A DNA stretch of 64,000 nt from Buxus sempervirens (Eukaryota > Streptophyta > Magnoliopsida > Buxales > Buxaceae), in assembly GCA_947561395.2 (NCBI GenBank), contig OX387182.1, forward strand, positions 31,613,949 to 31,677,948, written 5' to 3'. The notes below the pieces were generated by a model. That model made no database searches. It saw only the letters and a program-made list of their open reading frames with translations, and had not been told where the DNA came from. Positions 1-11,481 of the stretch are shown piece by piece. The first letter of the stretch is position 1. The number at the start of each line of letters is the position of its first letter. The translations under genes and the position numbers were made by a program.

Positions 1-753
1 CATGCCCTGTATAGACTAAAAATGATGTTGTGCAACATGTTAACGCGGATTTGAATTTGAATAGATATATGAAGGCATCTGTAATCATATTTCTTGATCA
101 AGGAAACTTTCTTGTTCTATTCATTCATATGCAAATGCTGCTAAAAAAAAATATTTTTCAATAAAAGAAGGCAAAATCCAAGGGTTTGGATCTAAAAGAA
201 AAACCCTTTCACTTTCTTGGAAGATCATTGGTAGCATCTACATTGATTAGTTAAAAGTTTTTGGTGGCAAACTATGACTGGTACGAAACTAGTTTTGTAG
301 GTCAAAGTCGGTAAAGTCAACTAGCACAATCTAGCCTAACGGTGGGAAATCCTCTGCGTGACCCACGGCCCTCGAGTCGCCCATTTGAAATCGTCCGTTG
401 CCTTTTTACTGCATGGTGAATTGAAAAAAAGCGAAACTTTAAAAAGGAGGCGAATGTTTGAGTTTGATAGGCTCTCTTCTTTTTAGTAATTCTCGTAGAG
501 ATTTTTTATTGTTTTGACTTTTGTTTTCTTTACGCTTGACCGTTATAGGCTTTCTTGGTAGCCTGTACTCTCTCTCTCTCTCTCTTTTGTATGTGGTACT
601 TTTCTTTTACATTTTTCAAGTTGTAACAATAGCCTCCATCCTTGTTTTTTTCCAACAAAATTCAAATTATGAATAGTCTTTCCCACTTTTGTCGCTTCAT
701 GCTACACCCCTTTTTTTTACTCTGTATTAGACTAATTTATTAACTCTTTCCCT
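1..753. other. unassigned AT-rich flank, no gene seen
   Basis: I see no coding frame, LTR end or RNA gene here. The only simple structure is a short CT microsatellite at about 569-584 and several T-rich runs. It may be the oldest flanking DNA in the window or a decayed repeat. Confidence 0.5.
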
Positions 754-1541
754 TACAGGTGGCGTTGGGTTGTATCGGGTTCAAGTGGGTTATTAACGGC
801 TCAATGGCTAAATGGGTTGGGTCGGGTTCGGCCTGGCGGGTTGTGAAATCATTAACCTTAACCCAACCTGGTAATAAACGAGTTGAGCCCAACCCAACCC
901 GTTTCTTTTTAAAATTAACTAATTAATTTTAATTCTATTCTAACTTTAAATATGCTTATATAAAACTTTATTTAACATATCAAAATTTTAATGAATACTA
1001 TGAAAACATTTAATAAACATGATTTCTTTTTAAAAAAAAAAGGGTAAAGAAGTTTAAATTATTTAAAGTTAATTAAATGGATCTAAATAAAATTACAATA
1101 GTTTGTCTCAAATGCATTATATTAAAAATATAACTTATAATATCTATTAGACAACTATAACTCACATTACCTAGATATTTCATAATCAATTAGCAACTTA
1201 TATAGATATGGCAATTCTATTAATTCTTAAAATTAATAAAATTATATTAGTCATAAAAATAATTTAATAATTAACCTCCCAAGCTATAAATTTGTGTACT
1301 TAATTAGCTAAATATACTTGATAACATAATAAAATATAATATAAATAGGATATAAGAGAAAAACAAGGAAAGAAATAAACTTAATATTTAAACGGGTTGT
1401 GTTTGGGTTGACCCTTTTTAGAGGAGTTGAGAAAAGCTAAACCCAAACCCAAGCCAATAAATAAACGGGTCAACCAGAACCCGTTTAATTAGGGTTGGGT
1501 TTGGGTGGGTTGACGGGTTGGTTCAAAAATTGCAAGCTCTA
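754..1541. mobile_element. hAT-like non-autonomous DNA element (MITE-type)
   Basis: The two ends are rich in GGGTTGGGT/CCCAACCC words and flank an AT-rich core with no coding capacity, a layout common in plant hAT-derived miniature elements. The outer ends read TACAGGTGGCG on the left and, in reverse complement, TAGAGCTTGCA on the right, which is an imperfect terminal inverted repeat. They are flanked by near-identical 8-mers, CTTTCCCT at 746-753 and CTTTTCCT at 1542-1549, one mismatch apart, as expected for an old 8-bp hAT target duplication. The superfamily is inferred from end style and duplication length only. The GGGTTGGGT blocks could also be an unrelated repeat. Confidence 0.45.
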
Positions 1542-1685
1542 CTTTTCCTCGTAAAAAAAATTATCTCTCTTGTAGGAAAAGCTTCATGAGAGAAACATTC
1601 AATATGCGGAAATTAAAACAAATAAACTTACCTCCAGCCATAGTTGTTCAAGTTTGGATGAAGATCTGCTGATGAAGAGTATGTC
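1542..1685. other. junction between hAT-like element and Copia coding region
   Basis: This short spacer carries no clear LTR end or primer site. A few codons just before 1686 read in frame with the Copia polyprotein (ADEEYV), so part of it belongs to the Copia element. The remainder is unassigned. Confidence 0.4.
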
Positions 1686-4600
1686 ATGATTGATGGGAAG
1701 TCCATTTCTGATCAAATAAATGAATTTCAGAAGACTGTGAAAGACTTGACTAGTGAGGGAATTATCCTACCTGAACTGTTTGTGGCAAGAGCTCTTATTG
1801 AGAAACTGCCTCCCTCCTGGAAAGTCTATAAGACCAACCTGAAACATAAGAGGAAAGACATGTCCCTGGAAGAGCTGATAGTTCATATCAGGATAGAAGA
1901 ACAAGCCCAGGTCAGAGAGAAGACCCAGAAACCCAATGCCTTTATTCCAGTCAGCAAAGCCAATATGATTGAGGATGGTTCTAGGAAGAAGAAAAGGTGG
2001 GATTTTCAGAAACCTAGAAAACCAGACTTTAAGAATGACTCAAAGAAGAAAGGGAACTGTTTTGTCTGTGGCAAACCAGGCCATCATGCTGCTCAGTGCA
2101 GGCATAGGAAAAACAGAGACAAGACCCATGTGAATCTAACTGAGTCTGATGTGATTGTGGCTGTGATTTCAGAAGTTAATCTGATCAGCAACCCTAAGGA
2201 GTGGGTGGTGGACACTGGGGCCACCAAGCACATCTGTGGAGACCGTGCTTTGTTCACGACCTACCAGCCTGTGGGAGAGGGCGAGCAGGTGTACCTGGCT
2301 GACTCTCGTACTTCTCCAGTTGCTGGAAAGGGAAAGGTGCAGATGAAGCTCACTTCTGGGAAGCAGTTGGCTTTGACTGATGTTCTGCATGTTCCAGGCA
2401 TTAGGAGAAATTTAGTGTCTGGCTACCTGTTGAACAAGGCTGGAATTAAGTTAGTCTTTGAGGGGGATAAGTTAGTTTTGACTAAGAATGGGGTTTTCCT
2501 GGGAAAAGGATATTGTAACCATGGTCTATTTGTTTTGAACATTTCTGATGAAATAAATGAAATCTCCACTTCTGCTTATATTGATTCTCTTACTTTGTGG
2601 CATGCTAGATTAGGACATGCAAATATTTCCTATGTTAAGAGGATGCATAGTGTAGGCTTAATTAAAAATATATCAAATAATAATTTTGATAAATGTGAAT
2701 GCTGTTCAGAAGCAAAGTTTACTAATAAATCTCATAAGTCTGTTACTAGAGAATCAGAACTTTTAAGTTTAATTCATAGTGATCTAGCAGATATGAAAAG
2801 TAATATGTCTAGAGGAGGAAATAAATATTTTATTACTTTCATAGACGATTATAGTAGATATACAAAAGTGTATTTATTAAAAAGTAAAGATGAAGCTGAA
2901 CAAGCTTTTATAAAATATAAAAATGAGATAGAAAATCAGCTTGAAAAGAAAATTAAGAGATTGAGAACTGATAGAGGTGGAGAGTATGAATCAAATTCCT
3001 TCAAAGAATTATGTGAAGGAAATGGTATTATCCATGAGGTGACTGCTCCATACTCCCCTGAGTCAAATGGAGTAGCTGAAAGGAAGAACAGAACCTTTAA
3101 GGAGATGATGAACTCCATGTTGATTGGTTCTGGTTCACCCTCTAACTTGTGGGGGGAAGCTATTTTATCTGCATGTTTTATTTCAAATAGAATACCCCAC
3201 AAGAAAACTGGTAAGACCCCTTATGAGCTTTGGAGAGGGCATATTCCCAACCTTAGCTATGTTAAGGTATGGGGTTGCTTAGCTAAGGTAGGTCTTCCAG
3301 AAATTAAAAGGAAGGGGATAGGTCCTAAGACTGTAGACTGTGCATTTATAGGTTATGCTGAACACAGTGCTGCCTACAGATTTCTTGTTCTAAGAACTGT
3401 GGATGATAATATAGTGTCAGCTAATTCTATAATAGAGTCTAGAGATGCAGACTTTTTTGAGTCTAATTTCCCACTTAGACCAAAGTCTGTGAGAGGTTCA
3501 GATGAGGCTTCTTCAAGCCAACCTAGAGATGATGTTCTTGAACATGTTCCTGGAACTGTTCCTGAATATGTTCTTGAACCTAGTCCTCAACCTGAAATTG
3601 AACCAAGAAGAAGTAAAAGAGCTAGAAAAGCAACTAACATAGGTGATGATTTTTATACCTTTATGGTTGATGGTGATCCATTGACTTATGGTGAGGCTAT
3701 GTCTTCTCCAGATGCAGTGTTTTGGAGAGATGCCATAGTCAGTGAGTTGGATTCCATTATGGCTAATCATACTTGGGAGTTGGTTGATTTGCCTCCTGGA
3801 AATAAACCCATAGGTTGCAAGTGGATCTTTAAAAGAAAACTTAAAACTGATGGTTCAATTGACAAATATAAAGCAAGATTAGTGGCTAAAGGGTTTAGTC
3901 AACAAAAAGATATTGACTATTTTGATACTTATTCTCCTGTTGCTAGAATAACAACCATCAGAATTTTAATTGCATTAGCTTCAATTAATAATTTAATAAT
4001 TCACCAAATAGATGTTAAAACAGCCTTTTTAAATGGTGAATTAGAAGAAGAAATTTATATGAAACAACCAGAAGGATTTATAGCACCAGGTAAAGAAAAC
4101 AAAGTTTGTAGGCTAGTTAAATCCCTGTATGGTTTAAAACAAGCACCTAAGCAGTGGCATGAGAAATTTGATAACATTCTTGTTGAAAATGGGTATCATA
4201 TAAATGATTCTGATAGATGTGTGTATCATAAATTTAATAATAATGTTGGAATGATTATCTGTTTGTATGTTGATGATATGCTTATTATGGGCACTAATTT
4301 AGAAGTAGTATCTCATACTAAGAAATTTTTATCTTCTAAATTTGATATGAAAGATTTAGGAGAAGCTGATGTAATTTTAGGCATCAAAATAACTAAGGAG
4401 TCGGGCAGTATTACATTAACCCAATCACATTATGTAGAAAATATTTTAAAGAAGTTTGGACACTTTGATTCCGATCCTTTGTCCTCACCTTATGATGCTA
4501 GCATACATTTAAAGAAACACACTGGTGAGAGTGTTTCACAAATTGAGTATGCTAGAGTGATTGGTTCCTTAATATACTTAATGAACTGCACCAGACCTGA

Positions 4601-5228
4601 TATTGCATATGCTGTAGGGAGACTGAGTAGATACACCCATTGTCCCAACTATGAACACTGGAGTGCATTAGTTAGGGTGTTGAGGTACTTGAAGGGTACA
4701 ATTCATTATGGGTTGTGTTATTCAGGGTATCCTACAGTGTTGGAGGGCTATTGTGATGCCAACTGGGTAACTGGGCATGATGAGTCTAACTCTACTAGTG
4801 GCTATGTTTTTACCTTAGGAGGTGGGGCTGTTTCATGGAAATCATGTAAACAGTCTTGTAATGCGAAATCCACCATGGAATCTGAGTTTGTAGCTTTAGA
4901 GCTAGCTGGTGGAGAGGCAGAGTGGTTGAGAAACCTTCTACATGATATCCCTTTATGGACGAAACCAGCACCTCCTATTACCATTTTATGTGATAGCCAG
5001 GCAGCAATAGCTAAAGCCCAGAATAAAATTTATAATGGTAAAAGGAGACATATCAGATTGAGGCATAATATAATTAGACAATTACTCAGTGATGGGGTAA
5101 TTGCATTGACTTTTGTGAGGTCAGTTGGAAATCTAGCAGATCCACTGACAAAGCCTCTGAGCAAGAAGCTCGTTATTAGCACATCGAGGGGGATGGGTCT
5201 AAAGCCCATGGATATAAACAACCTGTGA
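1686..5228 (+). CDS. Copia Gag-Pol polyprotein (gag C-part, protease, integrase, RT, RNase H)
   Basis: A 1180-residue frame. In order: the C-terminal part of Gag with a retroviral zinc knuckle CX2CX4HX4C (residues 125-138); an aspartic protease with DTG at 176-178 ([12 protein letters not shown]); the integrase zinc-binding region beginning HARLGH at about 306 and the integrase core with D366, D429 and E465, the last two 35 residues apart as in D,D35E integrases; reverse transcriptase with YVDD at 861-864; and RNase H from about residue 1020 (GYCDANW). The order protease-integrase-RT-RNase H is diagnostic of Ty1/copia. The product would act in cytoplasmic virus-like particles to copy the element RNA and integrate the DNA. 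The start used is the first ATG of the open frame and is unlikely to be the native gag start. Confidence 0.9.
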   Translation: MIDGKSISDQINEFQKTVKDLTSEGIILPELFVARALIEKLPPSWKVYKTNLKHKRKDMSLEELIVHIRIEEQAQVREKTQKPNAFIPVSKANMIEDGSRKKKRWDFQKPRKPDFKNDSKKKGNCFVCGKPGHHAAQCRHRKNRDKTHVNLTESDVIVAVISEVNLISNPKEWVVDTGATKHICGDRALFTTYQPVGEGEQVYLADSRTSPVAGKGKVQMKLTSGKQLALTDVLHVPGIRRNLVSGYLLNKAGIKLVFEGDKLVLTKNGVFLGKGYCNHGLFVLNISDEINEISTSAYIDSLTLWHARLGHANISYVKRMHSVGLIKNISNNNFDKCECCSEAKFTNKSHKSVTRESELLSLIHSDLADMKSNMSRGGNKYFITFIDDYSRYTKVYLLKSKDEAEQAFIKYKNEIENQLEKKIKRLRTDRGGEYESNSFKELCEGNGIIHEVTAPYSPESNGVAERKNRTFKEMMNSMLIGSGSPSNLWGEAILSACFISNRIPHKKTGKTPYELWRGHIPNLSYVKVWGCLAKVGLPEIKRKGIGPKTVDCAFIGYAEHSAAYRFLVLRTVDDNIVSANSIIESRDADFFESNFPLRPKSVRGSDEASSSQPRDDVLEHVPGTVPEYVLEPSPQPEIEPRRSKRARKATNIGDDFYTFMVDGDPLTYGEAMSSPDAVFWRDAIVSELDSIMANHTWELVDLPPGNKPIGCKWIFKRKLKTDGSIDKYKARLVAKGFSQQKDIDYFDTYSPVARITTIRILIALASINNLIIHQIDVKTAFLNGELEEEIYMKQPEGFIAPGKENKVCRLVKSLYGLKQAPKQWHEKFDNILVENGYHINDSDRCVYHKFNNNVGMIICLYVDDMLIMGTNLEVVSHTKKFLSSKFDMKDLGEADVILGIKITKESGSITLTQSHYVENILKKFGHFDSDPLSSPYDASIHLKKHTGESVSQIEYARVIGSLIYLMNCTRPDIAYAVGRLSRYTHCPNYEHWSALVRVLRYLKGTIHYGLCYSGYPTVLEGYCDANWVTGHDESNSTSGYVFTLGGGAVSWKSCKQSCNAKSTMESEFVALELAGGEAEWLRNLLHDIPLWTKPAPPITILCDSQAAIAKAQNKIYNGKRRHIRLRHNIIRQLLSDGVIALTFVRSVGNLADPLTKPLSKKLVISTSRGMGLKPMDINNL

Positions 5229-5788
5229 TAGTAACCCAACCTACGTGAATGGCGATCCCAGGAAGTAGGTTCAATGGGAAGAACAAGTCACCTGAGTTGT
5301 TTGTGAAGCACTACAAGTTATTTACTTTGTGAGAAATCTATCCCTATGATGTGAGTAGTGCAAAACTGCAACGTATGTGAGGTTGAGTCATTGGACTCTT
5401 AATAGTTTCCATATTCTTTATAGATGGTGTGTTTTAATTGCGGTTTACACACTTGATGGAAATTACCTATGTGAGTGTAGAGGTGGAGCCGCCTCTGTTG
5501 AGAATTAGGGCTAATTCTCTAGAGCTCTCACGAGACCAGCAGGCGCATGGCCGTATAGGCGCCAACCTGATTAGAACCTAAAAGCAGGTATTCTAGTGTG
5601 TGGACTGCAGAGGTAGTTGTTTCACATTAAAGAGATTAGGTTTAAGAATTTATTCCACCGAATCTCTGTGAAGTCTATTCTGCAAGTTCTAAGTGTCGGT
5701 TCAAGTCCAAAAGACACCGGCATTAATGCACATTAGAATTTTGGTCACTCTGTCTATTCTCTTGAATTTTGGGCCTTGTGGGGGGAAT
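5229..5788 (+). other. Copia 3' noncoding region and polypurine tract
   Basis: About 560 bp lie between the end of pol and the 3' LTR with no convincing frame. It ends in a G-rich purine tract at about 5778-5787 directly before the LTR start, the expected primer for plus-strand synthesis. A long noncoding tail of this kind is known in some plant Copia lineages. Confidence 0.65.
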
Positions 5789-6723
5789 TGTTGTATTTTT
5801 AATGGTTTTTTAAGGGCTCAAAATTTCCTCTTGGTGTTTTGTCTTTTAGTGTTTGTCTCTTGTGGGATGAATAGTCCCACATTGGAAGTTTATGAGAACT
5901 TCCAATGGTTTATATTGAATAGTGGGAACTAAGGGGGTGCAACCCCTAAAGTGAGACACTGTTCCTTGTTGTCGGGGTTTCTTTGAATCACGCGCGTGCG
6001 CGCCGCCGCCGCCGTCCGTCCGGTCGGTCGGTCGGTCGTGTCGTGGCGTGGCGTGGTGTGTGTGTGATGCTATCTTTTTATGCTGAATATTAATCGCTTT
6101 TATTTTTGCTTTCTAAAACGTTTTCTTTTTGCTTTCTAAAACGTTTGGGTTTTATAACCGTTGGATTAAACGTTAATTAATATTTAATTAACGTTAAATC
6201 GTGTGAACGTGTGCCTCTCAAGAGACACAAACGTTCGTTTCCTCTCTTATATATAGAAGAGAGAGATTAGGGTTTTGGGGTATACGAAAACTGTCTTCTT
6301 CTTCTCTTCTTCCAAAAAACTGTTCAGAGTGACACTGCTACACGGGTTCTGTTTTGATCCAGTATTTCTGTGCGGATTACTGGAGAGACGTTTTGTCGTT
6401 GAATGCTGGAAGCCATAGTGTCGATCAACTCGTCGCACTGGAGATTCGTTCTACAGGGGACGCTTAAGGCTTTAAGCACAGAGATTTGTGAATCTCGCCT
6501 CGACTGTTAAATCTGATAAGTTCATTCCAATCCTGTTATATTTGTTTCTGCTTAAATCGTCTGTTTGGATCTGTTAGTCTTTTTCTGTCTTGATTGTTCT
6601 CCTCAGATTCGTGCATCTGTTACCATCTGTTATCTGATACTGTTTTATTGTTTACCCAATTTCATTCGTATTCTGCTACCTATTTGATAATACAGAACAG
6701 TATTTCCCCTAAATATTACAACA
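5789..6723 (+). repeat. Copia 3' LTR (935 bp)
   Basis: Begins TGTTGTATTT right after the purine tract and ends ATTACAACA, giving the short inverted ends TGTTGTA/TACAACA. A TATA box (TATATATA, 6248-6255) lies in its middle, followed by a CT-rich leader. A very GC-rich stretch at about 5988-6066 holds GCC, GTCC, GGTC and GTGGC microsatellite runs. The 5 bp after it are CATGT; no partner duplication could be located because the other end is missing. Confidence 0.8.
6248..6255 (+). promoter_or_regulatory. TATA box of Copia LTR
   Basis: TATATATA about 460 bp into the LTR, followed by an AGAAGAGAGAG purine stretch. Position and context fit the U3/R promoter of a plant Copia element. Confidence 0.6.
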
Positions 6724-7489
6724 CATGTCTCTACACCAAGAGGTGTGATCTGAAGAGACATGTTCCTACATCTCTCTCTCTCTCATACAAATTGTTAGTA
6801 GTAACATTTTTGTCCTTTTATTCAAAGTCTATGCAATCATTCTCTAAACCCACATCTTGTCTTCATCACGTAGAATGCTATAAGGCGGTAATTTAGTAGT
6901 GTAGAGGATATTTTTTATTTTGCTAACGGATTTGTAATAATAAAATGTTAATATTTTTTATTCTGCTAACGGATTTATTTTGCTAAAGAATTTTATTATT
7001 GCCGTGAGTCATTTAATTAGTTAATAATAAAACTTTTAGTTTGAATCTGATAATCATAGCCATTTGGGTGTAGATTTATTCTCCAATACTTATATAACTA
7101 TAGTTTGATTAAATCAAAATAATATTACATTTTGTAAAATGATAACTATAATCATATTTATTTCTTCCTTAATCTTTGAATAAAAAATTTCCTCTCTTTT
7201 TCGATCTATGTATTTTTTTTTATTGATTTAGTAATACTACAAGAGTACCCTTTTCAATTTAATTAAGATATGTAAAATATTTTTTCTTATTTAATTTCAA
7301 TGAGTTGACATGGTAATGTATCATTGAAAGAAATACTTAATTATTATAAATTTGCTTAAACATATTGCATTTTTTTCAATTTCAGTTTCACTAAAAAATT
7401 TTTTGTTAAAGGGGAGGTGATGATGATTATTTATTTGTGTTGTACGATTTATTAAGAGCAACTCCATTTTTCATATATGGCAATGGTTT
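6724..7489. other. AT-rich spacer without recognisable genes
   Basis: Strongly AT-rich. The only local structure is a direct duplication around 6910-6976 (TTTTATT..GCTAACGGATTT twice). No LTR ends, RNA gene or coding frame could be supported. It separates the Copia copy from the gag remnant of G1. Confidence 0.5.
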
Positions 7490-7756
7490 CCTTTTTTTTC
7501 CTCATGCCCCCTTCCCGTTGCCGGTTTGGCTCATCCTCTCCTCCCTCTCCATAGCTAGTAACTGCGTCAATGTACCCACAGCAGCGTAAACATCCTCTCC
7601 TCTATGAGGTGGTGCCTCCTGTGGTACCTGGGGCTATTGTCTCTGCGGATCCTCTGCAAGAATATGTGGCTGCTCATGTATATCAGCTTGCGGCTCCTCT
7701 ACCGGTCGTGCTACTAATGTATGGGCTCTAGTAACGGGTCTACCTCTGTTAGCCAT
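7490..7756 (-). pseudogene. gag N-terminal remnant of gypsy element G1
   Basis: On the minus strand a reading begins MANRGRPVTRAHTLVA at 7756, 136 bp inside the primer site, exactly where gag should start. Further in, the wording (AAVGTLTQLLAMEREERMSQ) matches the gag of G5 on the plus strand (AMVGTLADLLTKEREERLSQ, about 36110-36180), so both belong to one family. This is a degraded fossil; only the beginning of gag is present before the AT-rich spacer. Confidence 0.7.
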
Positions 7757-7891
7757 ATCAATTGAAATACAAACAAAATTATATTAGATAGGATCTCTCT
7801 CTAGAAATCCTAAGGTACTATCTAACGTGCTCTCACCCCCAAGGCCATCCTATGGGTTTTCTTATTTCATGTTTCCTTATCACTCTGATAT

Positions 7892-7903
7892 GCTCTGATA
7901 CCA
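7892..7903 (-). other. primer binding site, initiator tRNA-Met type (G1)
   Basis: The minus strand reads TGGTATCAGAGC, the classic plant LTR-element primer site complementary to initiator tRNA-Met, 4 bp inside the LTR end at 7908. It fixes the orientation of G1 and shows that the LTR to its right is the element's 5' LTR rather than a solo LTR. Confidence 0.85.
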
Positions 7904-8422
7904 TCTCTGTAACGCCCCGAATCTGGGTTACGAATGAAACCAAAATCCAATTCTGGAGTGTTAATTAAAATCACAGGATCTATACCAGAGTAAAGGAAGA
8001 CATGAATATAACATGATCAAACATAAATCCATCAATATCAGAGTCTACTGATCCCAATCAACAACCAAAATGAATCCATATCAAGTATCAATACAACTAC
8101 TCACAATATCCAAATAAAATCCAACAAGTAAAGTCTACAATCAAAATCTACTACTATTCCATGTAGTAGTCTTCCTCCCTGTAAGACCCCGAATTTTCCT
8201 AAATATAAAAGTAAAATAATAATTAATATTCTTGAGGATTATTATTGATGGAAATAATTTATTATTGTAGGAGAAGTTGTTATTAGTGGAGATAAGGAGT
8301 TTGGCGCAGATCCGACCGTCTGATCGTGAGTTATCGTGGTAAGATTAATATTTTAAATAAGCTGTGTTTTGATTGGGCGATGTGTGGAGTTTGATACACA
8401 TGTGTTGCGTGGGATAAGAGGG

Positions 8423-8432
8423 TATATAAATA
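8423..8432 (+). promoter_or_regulatory. TATA box of G2 LTR
   Basis: TATATAAATA about 240 bp from the LTR start, followed by a purine-rich AGAGAGAGA stretch. It agrees with the plus orientation given by the LTR ends. Confidence 0.65.
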
Positions 8433-9654
8433 AGTTTAATACCCTAGAATTATACGGTTGAAAATACTTTTGCTTATACTCGTTCGTATTCAACAGCCGC
8501 AAAAGAGAGAGAGACCGAGAGCGACTGTGTGCGACCAGAGAAGAGAAGAGAAGAAGGAGAGAGGAAGAACCAGGTTTCTTCTCCCTCCAAGGCTCGTTTT
8601 GCAATAGTATAGAGGTCTGAGAGTTGTTGTTTAAAGAAGGAAGAGGTTAACGCATGAACAGAGGTAGACAACACTGTTTTATCGAGCATTTTGTATTCTC
8701 GATTGGTTTAGTCTCTATTGCATGTTTTTATGTTGTATATTCATGTATTTAGTTTGGTAACAATCTTATAAGTATGTTAGTATCGATTACAGCATGAAAA
8801 ATCAAGTTTTTGAATACTGTATGTTCATTTTTGGGAGACCGCCGAGCTTACTGTTCTCAGCGATCCTCGGCGCTTCCAGGCGCTTGTTGAAATACGTTGA
8901 CCGCCCAAGACCATCTATTGACTTGTCGTCAGCGATCGATTTTGAACTACCGCCTACCCTAGATCGCTTGAGCGATCCTAGGTGATCCTGAACGCTTTGT
9001 GCAGAAAATGCAGATTTTTGTATTTTTAACCCCTGATTCAATTCTAAACTATTTTTAACCAATTTTAATCTTTAAATAAGATGTTTTAAGACCAAAATAA
9101 ATTACCAATTACCTGTTTTGCAAAATAATAAAAATAAGGAGGTATTTAGGGTAATTAGTTACCAAGCTTTGTAAATAACAAGAAACCTAAGTTTTGGAAG
9201 AACTAAACTTGTAAATTTGAGTTAATTAATTAAGTGACATGTAAATTTATACTGTTAATCAGAATATGATATACAGTATTTCCAGATTACATTTTGAACC
9301 TAGTTAACCCAATAAGCAAAGAAATTACAGATATAACCATTATATGCTTCTAGGCACTATTACATACAGAAATATTAGTCCTTAGGGATTGTTGGTGTCT
9401 AGTGGGCATAGCTGGTTATGGATCCATAGTTTTGGCTATATAGCTAAGGGATATTTCATTTGGGTTGAGTTACTCCATGTTGCGAATGCGCTTCCTTTAC
9501 AAGTTGGTTTGCTCTGGAGGATCCTATGTAACATCCTATCTGGCAGTTGTGAACTGGTAGTCTCACTTGGAGGGCTACAAGCATGGATGTGCATATGGTT
9601 GGGATCCCACAACGCTCGGGGATACTATATGTAGTCTTAAGACCCCCAAATTAG

Positions 9655-9772
9655 CAAGAGGCCTTTTAAGGAGCAACACGGGACTAAATCCCCTGGGAAC
9701 CCTGAAGTTAAGCGTGCTCGAGTGGGAGCAATGCTAGGATGGGTGATCCCTGGGAAGTTTTCTCGTGTTATC
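9655..9772 (+). repeat. 5S rRNA-like segment in the left Cassandra LTR
   Basis: From 9704 the sequence reads GAAGTTAAGCGTGCTCGAG, then GCTAGGATGGGTGATCCC and CTCGTGTT, matching the A box, intermediate element and C box of plant 5S rRNA. It sits in an LTR flanked by Cassandra ends, so it is not a 5S gene, although the internal RNA polymerase III promoter motifs look largely kept. Confidence 0.9.
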
Positions 9773-10059
9773 CTTGAGAACAAATCCATGAGGGCCCGTG
9801 GGCCCAGAGCGGACAATATCTCACTGGTTATGGGTCTGGGGCGTTACAAATGGTATCAGAGCCTGCCCCAACTGGAAACTGTGCGGGTTCGGCCCAACGC
9901 GGGGATGCGTTGCCCCATGGAGGGGAGTATGTAACATCCTGTCTGGCAGCTGTGAACGGGTAGTCTCACTTGGAGGGCTACAAGCATAGATGTGCATATG
10001 GTTGGGATCCCACAACGCTTGGGGATGCTATAAGTAGTCTTAAGACCCCTAAATTAGCA

Positions 10060-10173
10060 AGAGGCCTTTTAAGGAGCAACACGGGACTAAATCCCCTGGG
10101 AACCCTGAAGTTAAGCGTGCTCGAGTGGGAGCACTGCTAGGATGGGTGACCCCTGGAAAGTTTTCTCGTGTTA
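10060..10173 (+). repeat. 5S rRNA-like segment in the right Cassandra LTR
   Basis: The same segment as in the left LTR. GAAGTTAAGCGTGCTCGAG starts at 10107 and GCTAGGATGGGTGACCCC follows, the latter closer to canonical plant 5S than the left copy. Confidence 0.9.
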
Positions 10174-10789
10174 TCCTTAAGAACAAATTCGTGAGGGCCT
10201 GTGGGCCCAGAGCGGACAATATCTTGCTGGTTATGGGTCTGGGGTGTTACATCCTATATCTGGAGGGATAACCCGGTGCTCCGCTGGTGATTCCTTGTAC
10301 ATGTGGATAAGCGACCATCTCCATGTATTGATTTCGGTGCTGCATGCTGGTGGTACTTGCCAACTCGGTTGAGTTCGTGTGCAATAAGTCGATGACTACG
10401 GCTTTTATCTAAGGTGATGTTCACGAGTTTGAGTATCATTAGTAGTGTGCTCTGCAAGGCGCACGGATTCATGCGTGCCTCCGAATGGGTAAAACGGGAA
10501 GGTTGGAGTCGCTACTGCCTGATGGGGCGCAGGTGGACACCTGGGTGCCTAGTTTGTCTATTAGGCTGGTCTGCGGCTTGAAATTCTAAGTAAGGTCTCG
10601 GTTATGGTCCAGGGAAGTTCGTAGACACCCCGGTCCACCCCGTTGGTTGACGGGTCCCCTAGATTTCCTGGTTTGAGTCAACTTAGTCTTCACTCACCCG
10701 ATTCCTAATCCAGCATGCAATTTGGTTAAGTTTGGCGGGACCACCTGAGTGGTGTGGGTCCTTTTAATTGATTTTATCTTGCTTAATTA

Positions 10790-11400
10790 AGTGGTTTGAG
10801 TTTGATTGGGCGGGCCCCGTTGGAAGGCCCACGGTTTCCCTGGTGGGCCTCAATCTAAGCCTACGAGGCCCTTTGGGCTTTGGTTAATTTCCTTTGTTTT
10901 ATTTTGGGTTTAGGTTTGAAGATTTAAATTAAATTTTATTTTTGGTGGGTCAGATTGGTTTGTGGGCCCATGGGGTTGGGCCACACAAGTGTTGCAAAGT
11001 ATTTTAATTTATCTTTGATTTAGTTTTCAACATGGGCTAGATATTGGGCTTGGGGCCTGTAGTCCAGATTTGGGGCTTTGAAAGCCCAAGGTTTTGGGGT
11101 TAGGGTTCAAACCCGTACCTGTTTGGTTAGGGGGCTTGGCGGGCCCGATAGGCCCTAGCCCATGGTCTCGGCCAAACCATGCTAAGTTACATATCATGCT
11201 GCAAATAGGGTTTTTTGGGTGGGCCGCATTGGGTTTGGCTCACTTGGTTTGGTTAATTTTGCTTAAGTTGCTTGTTCATGCTTCATTTGCATCTGTCGGG
11301 ATTGGTGGGCCCCGTTGGAAGGCCCACAAGTGTTCATGGTTGGACCGGTGGTCCATGTCTCACGTTGGGTTTCCGGGTGACCCGGGAACCCTACTGGTTC
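10790..11400 (-). repeat. GGCCCA/TGGGCC-rich segment of T1
   Basis: Dense GGGCCC and TGGGCC/GGCCCA words, including self-complementary runs such as GGGCCCCGTTGGAAGGCCC. The same segment recurs in every T copy at the same place near the LTR 3' end, so it is a family character and not a gene promoter. Confidence 0.6.
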
Positions 11401-11481
11401 ACTTGTTTCGGTTGAAATAGATCAAAAAACACAAAAAGGGGGGGGGGGGGGTAAAAAGATGAAGAATTGGGCTTTCAGGGG

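Larger units (their letters stand above)
1686..6723 (+). mobile_element. Ty1/copia retrotransposon, Tork/TAR-like, incomplete copy
   Basis: A Copia element with a long polyprotein frame (1686-5228), a 560-bp noncoding tail, a purine tract and a 3' LTR (5789-6723). I found no matching 5' LTR in the window, so the copy is broken on its left side. The pol region otherwise looks whole as a single long frame. Lineage is suggested by the RNase H and C-terminal signature ([37 protein letters not shown]), which resembles the Tork/TAR group of plant Copia elements. The uninterrupted frame suggests a fairly recent insertion compared with the G and T families. Confidence 0.85.
9527..10251 (+). mobile_element. 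Cassandra TRIM retrotransposon (5S-derived LTRs), complete
   Basis: A 725-bp non-autonomous element: two 322-bp LTRs (9527-9848 and 9930-10251) around an 81-bp centre. Each LTR starts TGTAACATCC and ends GGGGYGTTACA and holds a 5S rRNA-like segment. The centre opens with the tRNA-Met primer site TGGTATCAGAGC (9851-9862) and closes with a purine tract (ATGGAGGGGAG, about 9917-9927). The 5-bp target duplication TCCTA is perfect (9522-9526 and 10252-10256). By hand I count about 18 differences between the LTRs, mostly transitions, so the insertion is not very recent. It codes for nothing and must borrow proteins from an autonomous element. It lies within G2. Confidence 0.95.

Noticed and set aside
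1620-1660. Minus-strand ATG GCT GGA followed by GTAAGT (possible host first exon)
   Set aside because: Only three codons before a donor-like motif, no further exon found and no supporting context. It may be a scrap of flanking DNA.
6594-6896. 100-residue frame across the Copia LTR end
   Set aside because: It begins inside the LTR and runs into flanking AT-rich DNA, with no recognisable protein features.
9655-10173. Two 5S rRNA genes
   Set aside because: The 5S-like segments lie at the same offset in two 322-bp repeats that begin TG, end CA, surround a tRNA-Met primer site and are flanked by a TCCTA duplication. They are Cassandra LTRs, not 5S genes.
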